In this document: piece after piece, positions 17,371 through 26,431 of the stretch
Layout of the letters: every line of letters starts with the position of its first letter
How positions within the stretch are numbered: the first letter of the stretch is position 1
Translations under genes and position numbers: made by a program
Notes under the pieces: generated by a model
Databases searched by the model: none
Seen by the model: the letters and a program-made list of their open reading frames with translations, nothing else
What the model was told of the DNA's origin: nothing
Source of the DNA: an uncultured Collinsella sp.
Lineage (GTDB): Bacteria; Actinomycetota; Coriobacteriia; Coriobacteriales; Coriobacteriaceae
DNA length: 64,000 bases
Direction of reading: 5' to 3'
Assembly: GCA_900540875.1 (NCBI GenBank)
Contig: UQHT01000003.1
Location: 62,001-126,000, forward strand

Positions 17371-17491
17371 TACACTATCCCTTGACCATTAAAGGGGTAC
17401 GAGATACCCACATGGAATTACATAGCTGCCAAAGAGCAGCCCTTCCTGTGGGTGTCTGGTCCGCTTTGAGCGGTCGGGCATCTATTTTTTT
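17371..17491 (+). promoter_or_regulatory. pyr operon leader with candidate transcription attenuator
   Basis: After a possible -10 (TACACT, 17371-17376) the leader can form two exclusive structures. GATACCCACA (17403-17412) pairs with TGTGGGTGTC (17447-17456), enclosing a GCTGC/GCAGC stem (17425-17429 with 17436-17440). Alternatively GGTGTC onward (17451-17465) pairs, with wobbles, to AGCGGTCGGGCATC (17469-17482), closing a hairpin followed by TATTTTTTT (17483-17491), a terminator. The placement before pyrR suggests control by PyrR and UMP, as known for B. subtilis pyr leaders; the protein-binding loop itself I cannot identify. The 17143-17370 stretch upstream holds nothing I recognise. Confidence 0.65.
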
Positions 17492-17518
17492 GACTGTGTC
17501 AGCAGTCAAGACATGTGA

Positions 17519-18115
<597 letters not shown>

Positions 18116-18119
18116 TACC

Positions 18120-19064
18120 GTGGCGTTCAACCATAAGCACCTGATCGACATTACCGAGTACTCCGAAGAGGACATCAAGCTCATCCTCGAGACCGCCAAG
18201 GCGTTCTCCGAGGTCAACGAGCGTGCGATCAAGAAGGTCCCCACGCTCAAGGGCAAGACCATCGTCAACATGTTTAACGAGCCCTCGACGCGCACGCGCA
18301 GCTCCTTCGAGCTCGCCGAGAAGCGTCTTTCGGCCGACAGCCTCAACTTTGGCGGCTCTTCGACCTCCACGGTCAAGGGCGAGAGCCTCGTCGATACCGT
18401 CGAGACCCTCAACGCCTATAAGATCGACTGCATCGTCGTGCGCGACAAACACGCCGGCGCGCCCTACATCGTCACGCAGAACTCGCCCGCGAGCGTCATC
18501 TGCGCCGGCGACGGCAAGCACAACCACCCCACGCAGGCCCTGCTCGACCTGTACACCATCTGGGAGCACAAGGGCGACTTCCACGGTCTGAAGGTCGCCG
18601 TCGTCGGCGATATCGCGCACTCCCGTGTCTGCGGCTCGCTGATCCCCGCCCTTAAGATCATGGGCTGCGAGACCTACGCCGTCGCCCCCGGCACGCTGCT
18701 GCCGCCGGCGCCCGAGGTTCTGGGCTGCGACCACGTGACGAGCGACCTCGATTCGGTACTCCCCGAGCTGGACGTCGTCTATATGCTGCGCGTGCAGCAG
18801 GAGCGCCTCGAGGGTGCCCCGTTCCCGACCATTCGCGAGTACCACAAGCTCTTCGGTCTGACCAAGGACCGCGAGAAGCTCATGAAGCCCGACGCGATCA
18901 TCTGTCACCCGGGCCCCATCAACCGCGGCGTCGAGTTCGACTCCTATATGGCCGACCACCCGCAACGCTCCGTCATCCTGGAGCAGGTCTACGCCGGTAT
19001 CTGCGTGCGTATGGCTATCCTGTATCTGCTGCTTGGAGGTGCCGATAATGGCCTTGCTTCTTAA
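18120..19064 (+). CDS. pyrB: Aspartate carbamoyltransferase catalytic chain
   Basis: Joins carbamoyl phosphate and aspartate, first pathway-specific step of pyrimidine synthesis; 314 residues. The carbamoyl-phosphate motif is FNEPSTRTRSSFELA, and HPTQALLDLYTI, HNHPTQ context, and HPGPINRGVE are diagnostic. The GTG at 18120 lies 11 bases after GGGAGG; GTG at 18108 overlaps that site and is less likely. No pyrI regulatory chain follows; pyrC starts within the last 17 bases of this gene, so translation is likely coupled. Confidence 0.95.
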   Translation: MAFNHKHLIDITEYSEEDIKLILETAKAFSEVNERAIKKVPTLKGKTIVNMFNEPSTRTRSSFELAEKRLSADSLNFGGSSTSTVKGESLVDTVETLNAYKIDCIVVRDKHAGAPYIVTQNSPASVICAGDGKHNHPTQALLDLYTIWEHKGDFHGLKVAVVGDIAHSRVCGSLIPALKIMGCETYAVAPGTLLPPAPEVLGCDHVTSDLDSVLPELDVVYMLRVQQERLEGAPFPTIREYHKLFGLTKDREKLMKPDAIICHPGPINRGVEFDSYMADHPQRSVILEQVYAGICVRMAILYLLLGGADNGLAS

Positions 19065-20337
19065 GAACGCCCACGTCGTCGACCCGTCCGTCGAGCTTGA
19101 CGGTGTCGTTGACGTCCTGATTGACGGCGATAAGATCGCCGAGGTCGGCGAGAATCTCGCCGTCGAGGGAGCCGAGGTCCGCGACCTTTCCGGCAAGTAC
19201 CTCGTCCCCGGCCTGGTGGATATGCACGTTCACCTTCGCGAGCCTGGCTACGAGGTCAAAGAGGACATCGAGAGCGGCACCCGCGCTGCTGCCAAGGGCG
19301 GCTTCACCGGCGTGTGCGCCATGCCCAACACCGACCCCGTTACCGATAACGGAACCGTCGTTGAGTTCGTCAAGTCCCGCGCTGCCGAGGTCGGCCACTG
19401 CCGCGTCTATCCTTCTGGTGCTATGACCCGCGGTCTTAAGGGCGAGGCCATGTCCGAGATGGGCGATATGGTCGCCCACGGCGCCGTCGCCTTCACCGAC
19501 GATGGTCGCGGCGTGCAGGGCGCGGGCATGCTCCGTCGCTGCATGGACTACGGCAAGATGTTCGGCAAGGTCTTTATGAGCCACTGCCAGGACGAGGATC
19601 TGGTCGGCCACGGCCAGATCAACGAGGGCAAGGTCTCGACCCGTCTGGCCCTCGAGGGTTGGCCGGCCGCCGGCGAGGAGCTTCAGATTGCCCGCGACAT
19701 CGAGATTGCCAAGCTGACCGGTGCCAAGCTGCACATCCAGCACATCTCCACCGCTCATGGCCTGGAGCTCGTGCGTGCCGGTAAGGCTGCCGGTGTCCAG
19801 GTGACCTGCGAGGCCACCCCGCACCACATGTTCCTGACCGAGAACGACCTGGACGAGACCTACAACACCTCGCTCAAGGTCAATCCGCCGCTGCGCACCG
19901 ACGAGGATGCCGAGGCCATCCGTCAGGGTGTCATCGACGGTACCGTCGACGCTATCGTTACCGACCACGCTCCCCACACCCCGTGGGAGAAGGCCCGCGA
20001 GTTCGAGCTCGCGCCCTTTGGAATGATTGGCCTCGAGACTTCGCTGTCGCTCGTGCTCACTGAGCTGGTCAATACGGGCAAGATGAGTGTGAGCCGCATG
20101 GTCGAGCTCATGGCCATCAAGCCGCGTGAGATTCTGGGCCTCGATCAGGTTCAGGTTAAGGCGGGCTCTGTCGCCGACCTGACCGTGTTCGACCCCTCCG
20201 CAACCTGGACGGTTGGCGAGGACGGTTACGAGTCGCGCGCCGAGAACTCCGGTTTTGCCGGCCGCACGCTCACCGGTCGTGCCACCGATGTATTTGTCGG
20301 TGGCAAGCAGACGCTCGCCGACGGCTGCATCTGCTAG
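19048..20337 (+). CDS. pyrC: Dihydroorotase, class I
   Basis: Zinc amidohydrolase closing carbamoyl-aspartate to dihydroorotate, 429 residues. Metal ligands are in VDMHVHLREPGYE, with further His in the SHCQDEDL and IQHISTAHG blocks and the catalytic Asp in VTDHAPHT. ATG at 19048 follows GGAGG at eight bases. It overlaps the pyrB end by 17 bases. A GC hairpin follows before pyrK. Confidence 0.96.
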   Translation: MALLLKNAHVVDPSVELDGVVDVLIDGDKIAEVGENLAVEGAEVRDLSGKYLVPGLVDMHVHLREPGYEVKEDIESGTRAAAKGGFTGVCAMPNTDPVTDNGTVVEFVKSRAAEVGHCRVYPSGAMTRGLKGEAMSEMGDMVAHGAVAFTDDGRGVQGAGMLRRCMDYGKMFGKVFMSHCQDEDLVGHGQINEGKVSTRLALEGWPAAGEELQIARDIEIAKLTGAKLHIQHISTAHGLELVRAGKAAGVQVTCEATPHHMFLTENDLDETYNTSLKVNPPLRTDEDAEAIRQGVIDGTVDAIVTDHAPHTPWEKAREFELAPFGMIGLETSLSLVLTELVNTGKMSVSRMVELMAIKPREILGLDQVQVKAGSVADLTVFDPSATWTVGEDGYESRAENSGFAGRTLTGRATDVFVGGKQTLADGCIC

Positions 20338-20357
20338 CATAGCCTTATCGCTTTTGT

Positions 20358-20390
20358 GCGCGGCGCCCTTGCGGTGCCGCGCTTTCTGTT
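20358..20390 (+). terminator. Weak terminator-like hairpin between pyrC and pyrK
   Basis: GCGCGGCGCC (20358-20367) pairs with GGTGCCGCGC (20373-20382), one wobble, followed by TTTCTGTT. The poor T run suggests partial termination or mRNA processing inside the pyr operon. Confidence 0.45.
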
Positions 20391-20429
20391 CGTTTAGACC
20401 ATGCAACCGCATGGGGGATTGGAGCGTCT

Positions 20430-21221
20430 ATGCCCACACCTTCCACTGCACGCATGCACGACTTCGAGGTCGTCTCGAACCGGGAGATCGCCGACGGCAT
20501 CTTCTCGCTCGTCATCTCGGCCCCCAAGCTTGCAAGTGCGCTCAAGCCCGGTCAGTTTGTGAACATCGCCGTCCCCGGCGATGCGTCTTCTCTGCTTCGT
20601 GTGCCCTTGAGTTTCTACCGCGCCGACGCCGAGGCCGGCACCGTCGAGCTGTGGTACGCCGTCGTGGGCGACGATACCCGCCGTTTGTCCCAGATGGGCC
20701 CTGGCTCCACCTCTAACCTGTTGGGCCCCGGTGGCCGTGGCTGGATGGTACCCGAGGGCACCAGGAAGGCACTGCTCGTCGCCGGTGGCATCGGCGTTCC
20801 GCCTGTGCTGTGTCTTGCCGGCATGCTTGCCGAGCAGGGTGTTGATGTGGACGTGTGCCTGGGCTTTGGCACCGCTTCCAAAGTCGTGGGTGTCGATGAG
20901 TTCCGTGCGCTGGGCGCCACGGTTAACGTGTGCACCGACGACGGTTCGCTCGGCGCGCACGGTTTTTGCACCGATCCTGCCGCCGAGCTGCTTGGCGAGG
21001 GCGGCTACGACTACGTGGCCAGCTGCGGTCCCGCCGTCATGATGAAGAAGGTCGCCGCCGCAGCCGCCGAGGCCGGTGCGTACTGTGAGGTGTCGCTTGA
21101 GCGCATGATGAGCTGTGGCTTTGGCGCCTGCAACACCTGCAATGTCGAGACGGTCGACGGTATGAAGGGCGCCTGCATGTGCGGCCCTGTGTTCGATGCT
21201 TCCAAGGTGGTGGTCTTCTAG
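20430..21221 (+). CDS. pyrK: Dihydroorotate dehydrogenase electron-transfer subunit
   Basis: FAD and [2Fe-2S] partner of class 1B PyrD that passes electrons to NAD; 263 residues. The ferredoxin-reductase FAD motif is in RVPLSFYRAD and the GGIGVPPVLCLA nucleotide block follows. The C-terminal cluster ligands are in SCGFGACNTCNVE with a final KGACMCGPVF. ATG at 20430 starts a protein with an N-terminal MPTPSTARMHDFEVVSN. Its TAG overlaps the pyrD start. Confidence 0.94.
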   Translation: MPTPSTARMHDFEVVSNREIADGIFSLVISAPKLASALKPGQFVNIAVPGDASSLLRVPLSFYRADAEAGTVELWYAVVGDDTRRLSQMGPGSTSNLLGPGGRGWMVPEGTRKALLVAGGIGVPPVLCLAGMLAEQGVDVDVCLGFGTASKVVGVDEFRALGATVNVCTDDGSLGAHGFCTDPAAELLGEGGYDYVASCGPAVMMKKVAAAAAEAGAYCEVSLERMMSCGFGACNTCNVETVDGMKGACMCGPVFDASKVVVF

Positions 21222-22144
21222 TGGGTACCGTGAACATGGCCGTCGATTTCGGCGGCGTCAAGATGCAGAACCCCATCAACACCGCAGCCGGTACCTTTGG
21301 CTACGGTTGGCAGTTCCAGAACTTCTTTGATGTTTCCCAGCTGGGCGCCATCACCACCAAGGGTTGCGCTGCCGAGCCCTGGCCCGGCAATCCCGCGCCT
21401 CGCATGGCCGAGATCCCGGGCGGCATGATCAACTCCGTGGGCCTTCAGAACCCCGGCGTGGCCGCCTTTGCCCGTGAGTCCGGTCCTTGGCTCGAACAGC
21501 TGTCCAAGGACGGCTGCCAGGTCATCTGTCAGGTTGCCGGCCACTCCGTTGACGAGTTTGTCCGCGCACTCGAGATGTATGTCGAGCTGTGCCCCTGGGC
21601 TGCCGGCTACGAGATCAACGTGAGCTGCCCTAATATTGCCGCCGGCGGTGCCGCCATGGGATCAACGCCCGAGGGCGCCTCTTCCGTTATGGCTGCCTGC
21701 CGCAAGGTGACCGATAAGCCGCTGTTCGTAAAGATGGCTCCGGTCAACGTTGCCGAGATTGCCAAGGCTCTCGAGGCCGCCGGCGCCGACGGCCTTTCGG
21801 TCATCAACTCCATCCAGGGCATGGCCATCGACGTTCATACCCGCAAGTCCCGCGTGGCCAAGCCCAAGGGCGGCCTTTCGGGCCCGCTGTGCCACCACAT
21901 CGCCGTGCGCATGGTCTGGGAGGTTGCCCAGGCCGTCGATATCCCCATCAACGGTGTCGGCGGTGTCATGACCGGCGAGGATGCGGCTGAGTTTATCCTG
22001 GCCGGCGCCACCTGCGTGTCGGTCGGCATGGCCAACTTCGTCGATCCGTGTGCTTCGCTTAAGATCGCGCATGAGCTCGAGGCCTGGGCCGAGTCCCAGG
22101 GCGTGAAGGACATCAACGAGCTGGTAGGTGCTTTCGAATGCTAG
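21221..22144 (+). CDS. pyrD: Dihydroorotate dehydrogenase, class 1B catalytic subunit
   Basis: FMN enzyme oxidising dihydroorotate to orotate, working with PyrK; about 307 residues. Visible blocks are NPINTAAGTFGYG, INSVGLQNPG, the active-site loop EINVSCPNIA with the class 1B catalytic Cys, and the FMN phosphate region NGVGGVMTGEDAAEF. Start is uncertain among GTG 21221, GTG 21230 and ATG 21236; the first overlaps the pyrK stop and lies 11 bases from AAGGTGG. Its 3' end overlaps pyrF by 7 bases. Confidence 0.93.
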   Translation: MGTVNMAVDFGGVKMQNPINTAAGTFGYGWQFQNFFDVSQLGAITTKGCAAEPWPGNPAPRMAEIPGGMINSVGLQNPGVAAFARESGPWLEQLSKDGCQVICQVAGHSVDEFVRALEMYVELCPWAAGYEINVSCPNIAAGGAAMGSTPEGASSVMAACRKVTDKPLFVKMAPVNVAEIAKALEAAGADGLSVINSIQGMAIDVHTRKSRVAKPKGGLSGPLCHHIAVRMVWEVAQAVDIPINGVGGVMTGEDAAEFILAGATCVSVGMANFVDPCASLKIAHELEAWAESQGVKDINELVGAFEC

Positions 22145-22854
22145 AGAATGATGCCCGCGACCGTGTTATCGTCGCCCTCGACTGCGACCGTGAGCGCGCG
22201 CTCGAGCTCGCCCACGAGCTTTCGGGTCATGCTGCCTGGCTCAAGGTCGGCATGACGCTCTATTACGCTGAGGGTCCCCAGATCGTCAAGACGTTCAAGG
22301 ACCTGGGCTTTAAGGTCTTCCTCGACCTTAAGTTCCATGACATTCCGCATCAGGTGCGCGGCGCTGCCCGCTCGGCTTCGCTTGCCGGTGCCGACCTGCT
22401 TTCGGTCCACGGCCTGGGCTCGGGTGCTATGCTCGCTGCCTGCCGCGAGGGTGCCGAGGAGGCGCGTGAGGACCGCGCCAAGCTCGTCGCCATCACCGTG
22501 CTCACGAGCATGAATCAGGATGCCTTGAGCGAGATCGGCGTCGAGTCGCCCGTGGCCGAGGAGGCCGCCCGCTTGGCAAAGCTTGCTCAGGCCAATGGCA
22601 TCGATGGCATCGTGTGCTCACCGATGGAGGCTCACGACATGCGTGAGCTGCTGGGTCCTGATGCCCTGATCGTGACTCCGGGTGTGCGTCCGGTGGGTGC
22701 CGCCCTTGGTGACCAGTCCCGCGTGGCGACGCCTTCCCAGGCTATCGAGCGTGGCGCAAGCCACATTGTGGTGGGCCGTCCCATCACCGGTGCCGACGAT
22801 CCGGTTGCCGCCTTTGACGCCATCGTCGCCGAGCTGGTCGAAAACGTCGCGTAA
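22138..22854 (+). CDS. pyrF: Orotidine 5'-phosphate decarboxylase
   Basis: Final step to UMP, 238 residues, TIM barrel. The VALDCDRERALEL start, the catalytic FLDLKFHDIPHQV block (Asp-Lys pairs), and the phosphate-binding TPGVRPVG and HIVVGRPITGADDP segments are diagnostic. ATG at 22138 overlaps the pyrD end with the pattern ATGC-TAG. It closes the pyrRBCKDF operon. There is no pyrE or carAB in this window, so they must lie elsewhere if present. Confidence 0.96.
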   Translation: MLENDARDRVIVALDCDRERALELAHELSGHAAWLKVGMTLYYAEGPQIVKTFKDLGFKVFLDLKFHDIPHQVRGAARSASLAGADLLSVHGLGSGAMLAACREGAEEAREDRAKLVAITVLTSMNQDALSEIGVESPVAEEAARLAKLAQANGIDGIVCSPMEAHDMRELLGPDALIVTPGVRPVGAALGDQSRVATPSQAIERGASHIVVGRPITGADDPVAAFDAIVAELVENVA

Positions 22855-22899
22855 AAGATTCCCCTAAGTCACCACTTTTGGGTCTCATTAGCACAAAAT

Positions 22900-22957
22900 A
22901 GCCCCTGTGCCTGCGTAAACTTTCCCATCCTTTGTGTGGAATCGCAGGTCAGGGGCT
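22900..22957 (+). other. Long hairpin after pyrF
   Basis: AGCCCCTG plus CCTGCG (22900-22915) pairs with CGCAGG plus CAGGGGCT (22943-22957) around a large loop. Only a weak T run follows (TAACTTT), so termination is possible but not certain. Confidence 0.45.
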
Positions 22958-22976
22958 TAACTTTGGGCGCAGTATA

Positions 22977-23005
22977 TTGCACTTTTTGCGGGTATCGTCT
23001 AACCT
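22977..23005 (+). promoter_or_regulatory. Candidate promoter of mIHF-gmk-rpoZ
   Basis: TTGCAC (22977-22982) and TAACCT (23000-23005) are 17 bases apart. The transcript would begin near 23012 and include the hairpin at 23021-23052. Confidence 0.35.
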
Positions 23006-23020
23006 ATGGAGCCGCGATTA

Positions 23021-23052
23021 GGCATTTTGTACGTTCTACGTGCTAAAATGCC
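23021..23052 (+). other. Hairpin in the mIHF leader
   Basis: GGCATTTT (23021-23028) pairs with AAAATGCC (23045-23052), with an inner ACGT-tct-ACGT stem. It lies 41 bases before the mIHF start and has no T run. Confidence 0.5.
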
Positions 23053-23093
23053 AATTATTGAATCAGATATAACCCAACTATTTGGAGGTACGA

Positions 23094-23402
23094 ATGGCAC
23101 TCCCTCAGCTTACCGACGAGCAGCGCAAGCAGGCTCTTGAGAAGGCTGCTGCCGCACGTCACGCCCGCGCTGAGCTTCGCGAGCAGATCAAGAAGGGCGA
23201 GAAGTCCCTCGAGTCCGTGCTCAACTCCGATGACCCCATCGCTTCCCGCATGAAGGTTTCCACCCTCATCGAGTCTCTCCCCGGCTATGGCAAGGCCAAG
23301 GCCGCCAAGATCATGGAGGAGCTCGGTATCTCCGCTACTCGTCGCGTCCAGGGCCTCGGCGTCCGTCAGCGCGAGCAGCTCCTCGAGCAGCTGACCAAAT
23401 AA
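23094..23402 (+). CDS. mihF: Actinobacterial-type integration host factor (mIHF)
   Basis: Small basic nucleoid-associated protein, 102 residues, of the actinobacterial IHF family (unrelated to HU/IHF of Proteobacteria). The sequence has an N-terminal helix of Ala, Arg, Lys and Glu (LTDEQRKQALEKAAAARHAR), then the S13-like helix-two-turn-helix with LPGYGKAKAAKIMEELGI and a basic GVRQREQLLEQL end. ATG at 23094 follows TTGGAGG. Its position directly before gmk is the same as in mycobacteria and streptomycetes, which supports the call. Confidence 0.93.
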   Translation: MALPQLTDEQRKQALEKAAAARHARAELREQIKKGEKSLESVLNSDDPIASRMKVSTLIESLPGYGKAKAAKIMEELGISATRRVQGLGVRQREQLLEQLTK

Positions 23403-23972
23403 GTGAGCGCTCAGGATTCCAAGCTCTTTGTGATTTCTGGACCGTCAGGCGCAGGCAAGGGTACGCTCGTCACTCGTGTGCGCGAGCGCCGCTCGAACCT
23501 GGGTCTGACGGTTTCGGCTACCACGCGAGCACCACGCAAAGGTGAGGTCGACGGCGTCAACTATTTTTTTCTGACGCGCGAGGAGTTCGACCGCCGCGTG
23601 GCAAACGGTGAGTTTGTTGAGTGGGCCGAGGTCCACGGTAACTGCTACGGCACGTTGGTGAGCGAGGTCACATCCAAGCTCGCCTCGGGCTCGTCTCTGA
23701 TTTTGGAGATCGATGTCCAGGGCGCCCTGCAGGTGAAGGAGCGTTTCCCCGAGGCCGTGCTGATCTTTATCAAGCCGCCTTCGCTTGAGGTGCTCCGCGA
23801 GCGTCTGGTCGGTCGCGGTACCGAGGCGCCCGAGACGATTGAGCTGCGTATGGCAAACGCCGCCGATGAGCTTGCCCTTGCCGACCGCTACGACGACGTC
23901 GTGGTGAATGACGATCTCGACCGCGCGACCGATGAGCTCGTTCGCGTTCTCGATATGCATGAAAGGATCTGA
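23403..23972 (+). CDS. gmk: Guanylate kinase
   Basis: Converts GMP to GDP, 189 residues. The P-loop is SGPSGAGKGTLV; SATTRAPRKGEVDGVNYFF is the GMP-binding region and EIDVQGALQVKE the following block. GTG at 23403 follows immediately on the mIHF stop, so translation is probably coupled. rpoZ follows after five bases. Confidence 0.96.
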   Translation: MSAQDSKLFVISGPSGAGKGTLVTRVRERRSNLGLTVSATTRAPRKGEVDGVNYFFLTREEFDRRVANGEFVEWAEVHGNCYGTLVSEVTSKLASGSSLILEIDVQGALQVKERFPEAVLIFIKPPSLEVLRERLVGRGTEAPETIELRMANAADELALADRYDDVVVNDDLDRATDELVRVLDMHERI

Positions 23973-23977
23973 GGTCC

Positions 23978-24259
23978 GTGTCCGTTGTAAAGCCTTGCAT
24001 TGACGATCTTCTGGAGAAGACCGATCACAACCGCTTCCTGCTCGCTTCGCTTGCCTCCAAGCGCGCCTGCGACATCAATAGCATGCTGCGTGGCCAGCAC
24101 AACCGCGTGCTTGCCGTCCAGGATGTCGATGACATCACCATCGGGCTTTCCGGTGCCGATACCATCTCGATGGCTATGGACGAGATTGTCGACGGTGACA
24201 TCTCTTACGACGAGGCCCGTTACGAGAAGGCGCTCGGCCACAAGGTTGCTGAAGCCTAA
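23978..24259 (+). CDS. rpoZ: RNA polymerase omega subunit
   Basis: Small polymerase subunit, 93 residues. The start MSVVKPCIDDLLEKTDHNRF followed by LLASLASKRACDIN matches the omega signature, and the C-terminal helix (SYDEARYEKALGHKVAEA) is normal. GTG at 23978 lies five bases past gmk, the standard gmk-rpoZ pair. thiI follows directly on the stop. Confidence 0.95.
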   Translation: MSVVKPCIDDLLEKTDHNRFLLASLASKRACDINSMLRGQHNRVLAVQDVDDITIGLSGADTISMAMDEIVDGDISYDEARYEKALGHKVAEA

Positions 24260-25504
24260 ATGGCGGCTCGCGTCTGCCTGGTCCACTATCACGAGGTTGG
24301 ACTGAAGGGCAAGAACCGCGCACATTTTGAGCATATCCTCATGGATAACATCAAGGCGGCCTTGGCCGCCTTTTCCGTGAATGCCGTGTCTCGAATTTCC
24401 GGTTATATCCTCGTGACCTTTAACGAACATCAGGCCGACGAGGCGGCGCGTGTCATTCGCACCGTTCCCGGCGTTGCCCGTGTGTCTTTGGCGTATCACA
24501 CCAACCGCGACCCGCAGGAGTACTGCGCCGCCGCCGTGAAGGCGCTGCGCGAGTTTGGTTCCTTCGATTCGTTTAAGGTGCACGCCAAGCGCTCCAATAC
24601 TGACTATGAGCTCACCTCGATCGATATCAATCGTCAGGTGGGCGAGGTACTGTGTGAGGCCTTCCCCGATAAAAAGGTTCAAATGCACGACCCCGATGCA
24701 ATGGTGCACGTACTGGTGGTCCAGGGTAGCGTTTACGTGTACGCACGCTCCGAGCGCGGCGTGGGCGGTCTGCCGGTGGGTTCTGCCGGCAAGGTCGTGA
24801 CGCTGCTGTCCTCGGGTATCGATTCTCCGGTGGCGACCTGGATGCTCGCGCGCCGCGGCGCGGTTTGCGTGCCGGTACATTTCTCCGGTCGTCCGCAGAC
24901 GCCCGATACGAGTGAGTATTTGGTGCAGGATATCATCCGTGCGCTTGAGCCGGGTGTCCAGATCGGCCGCCTGTACGTGGTGCCGTTTGGCGACTGCCAG
25001 CGTGAGATTTCGGTCACCTGCCCCAGCAACCTGCGTGTGATCATGTATCGCCGCATTATGTATTCGGTTGCCGAGCGCATTGCGCACATCGAGGGCGCCA
25101 AGGCCATCGTTACGGGCGAATCGCTTGGGCAGGTTGCCTCCCAAACGCTTGAGAACATCATGGCCGTCAACGAGGCCGTGAAGATCCCCGTGTTCCGTCC
25201 TCTCATCGGTTCGGACAAGCAGGAGATCATCGCGCGTGCTGAGGAGATCGGTACGTTCGATATCTCGACTGAGGCCGCTCCCGACTGCTGCACGCTGTTT
25301 ATGCCGCGCCGACCCGAGACGCACGCTAAACTCGATGCCGTGCATGAGGCCTGGGAGTTGTTCGATCATGAGGAGATGATCGAGCGCCTGCTCAAGCAGA
25401 CCGAGTACATCGACTTCGAGAGCAACACGTATAAGGCCCCTAAGACCTTAAAACGCAAACATTCGGAGCTTGCTCCGCGTGAGATTTACCAAGATTACGA
25501 GTAA
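24260..25504 (+). CDS. thiI: tRNA 4-thiouridine synthase ThiI, short form
   Basis: Adenylates U8 of tRNA for thiolation; in some bacteria also serves thiamine synthesis. The 414-residue protein has an N-terminal ferredoxin-like/THUMP part (VRTVPGVARVSLAYH) and the PP-loop LLSSGIDSPVATWML. It lacks the C-terminal rhodanese domain found in E. coli; a candidate active Cys pair is in PDCCTLFMPRRP. ATG at 24260 directly follows the rpoZ stop. A strong terminator closes the mIHF-gmk-rpoZ-thiI unit. Confidence 0.94.
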   Translation: MAARVCLVHYHEVGLKGKNRAHFEHILMDNIKAALAAFSVNAVSRISGYILVTFNEHQADEAARVIRTVPGVARVSLAYHTNRDPQEYCAAAVKALREFGSFDSFKVHAKRSNTDYELTSIDINRQVGEVLCEAFPDKKVQMHDPDAMVHVLVVQGSVYVYARSERGVGGLPVGSAGKVVTLLSSGIDSPVATWMLARRGAVCVPVHFSGRPQTPDTSEYLVQDIIRALEPGVQIGRLYVVPFGDCQREISVTCPSNLRVIMYRRIMYSVAERIAHIEGAKAIVTGESLGQVASQTLENIMAVNEAVKIPVFRPLIGSDKQEIIARAEEIGTFDISTEAAPDCCTLFMPRRPETHAKLDAVHEAWELFDHEEMIERLLKQTEYIDFESNTYKAPKTLKRKHSELAPREIYQDYE

Positions 25505-25514
25505 ATTTGTGCAT

Positions 25515-25547
25515 AGACCGACGATGCGCCTGCATCGTCGGTCTTTT
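25515..25547 (+). terminator. Terminator after thiI
   Basis: AGACCGACGATGC (25515-25527) pairs perfectly with GCATCGTCGGTCT (25532-25544), loop GCCT, then TTTT. Confidence 0.92.
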
Positions 25548-25550
25548 GGT

Positions 25551-25573
25551 ATCTTGGCAAATGATGCCAAGAT
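25551..25573 (+). promoter_or_regulatory. Perfect palindrome upstream of comEA
   Basis: ATCTTGGCA and TGCCAAGAT form a 9-base perfect inverted repeat with a 5-base centre, just after the thiI terminator. There is no T run; the shape is that of an operator for a dimeric regulator. Confidence 0.4.
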
Positions 25574-25717
25574 GTTCATTCGCTGACGTGTGTCTGAATA
25601 AATGGACATTTTTTCGCAAGGTTTAGGTCAGCTTTTGGTTTGACCGCGAAAACTGGTGTGGACGTGCGGAAGCTGCGGCGTTCGTTTCCTGACACGATGG
25701 TGTTGGGAGGTTTTGCT

Positions 25718-26431
25718 ATGGCGCAGCGCGAACAACACGAACGAGTCAAAAAGATGGACCGCTGGGCGGGCAAACTGCTCGGTCATAAGGCAGTGGTGAT
25801 GGCGATACTGGTCGTCATTGCGATGGCGAGTGGACTGGCAATGGCGAACTATGGCGGCGGTGCCGGCGGTGTGTCGTTTGAGCGCACTGATGGTTCGGGC
25901 ACGTTAGTGGAGCCGGGATCCGGCGATGCTTCGAGTGGAAAGACATCTGAAGGCTCTTCGCCTAAGGCGACTGCCGCGGCAGAGGTCTATGTCGATGTTG
26001 ATGGCGCCGTGGTGTCACCCGGTGTATATCGCCTCAAAGACGGGGCGCGGGTGGCTCAGGCGATTGATGCCGCCGGCGGGCTGGCGCCCGAAGCAGACGT
26101 TACGGGGCTTAATCGTGCATCCAAGGTCACTGATGGACAAAAAATTCACGTTCCAACGGTAGGGGAGCAGCAGGCGTCCATTGCGGAAGCCGGTGTTGAT
26201 GGTGGGACTTCCGCATCATCAGGCGTTAGTGGCGCAACAGGCCTAGTAAACATCAATACGGCAAGCGCAGAAGAGCTGCAGACGCTTTCGGGCATCGGCC
26301 CCTCCATGGCCCAGTCGATTATCGATGAGCGGACAAAGAACGGTGCTTTCGCCTCGGTTGACGATCTGATGCGTGTGTCGGGAATCGGCGAGAAGAAGCT
26401 TGCCAAAATCAAAGATTGCATCTGCGTATGA
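25718..26431 (+). CDS. comEA: ComEA family competence DNA-binding protein
   Basis: Membrane-anchored DNA receptor of natural transformation machinery, 237 residues. A transmembrane helix lies at about residues 25-44 (KAVVMAILVVIAMASGLAMA), then a Ser/Gly-rich linker, a SLBB-like domain (VYVDVDGAVVSPGVYRL), a second linker, and a helix-hairpin-helix pair (VNINTASAEELQTLSGIGPS and VSGIGEKKLAKIK). ATG at 25718 follows GGGAGG at seven bases; earlier in-frame codons lack a ribosome site. Its stop overlaps the comEC ATG (ATGA). Confidence 0.92.
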   Translation: MAQREQHERVKKMDRWAGKLLGHKAVVMAILVVIAMASGLAMANYGGGAGGVSFERTDGSGTLVEPGSGDASSGKTSEGSSPKATAAAEVYVDVDGAVVSPGVYRLKDGARVAQAIDAAGGLAPEADVTGLNRASKVTDGQKIHVPTVGEQQASIAEAGVDGGTSASSGVSGATGLVNINTASAEELQTLSGIGPSMAQSIIDERTKNGAFASVDDLMRVSGIGEKKLAKIKDCICV

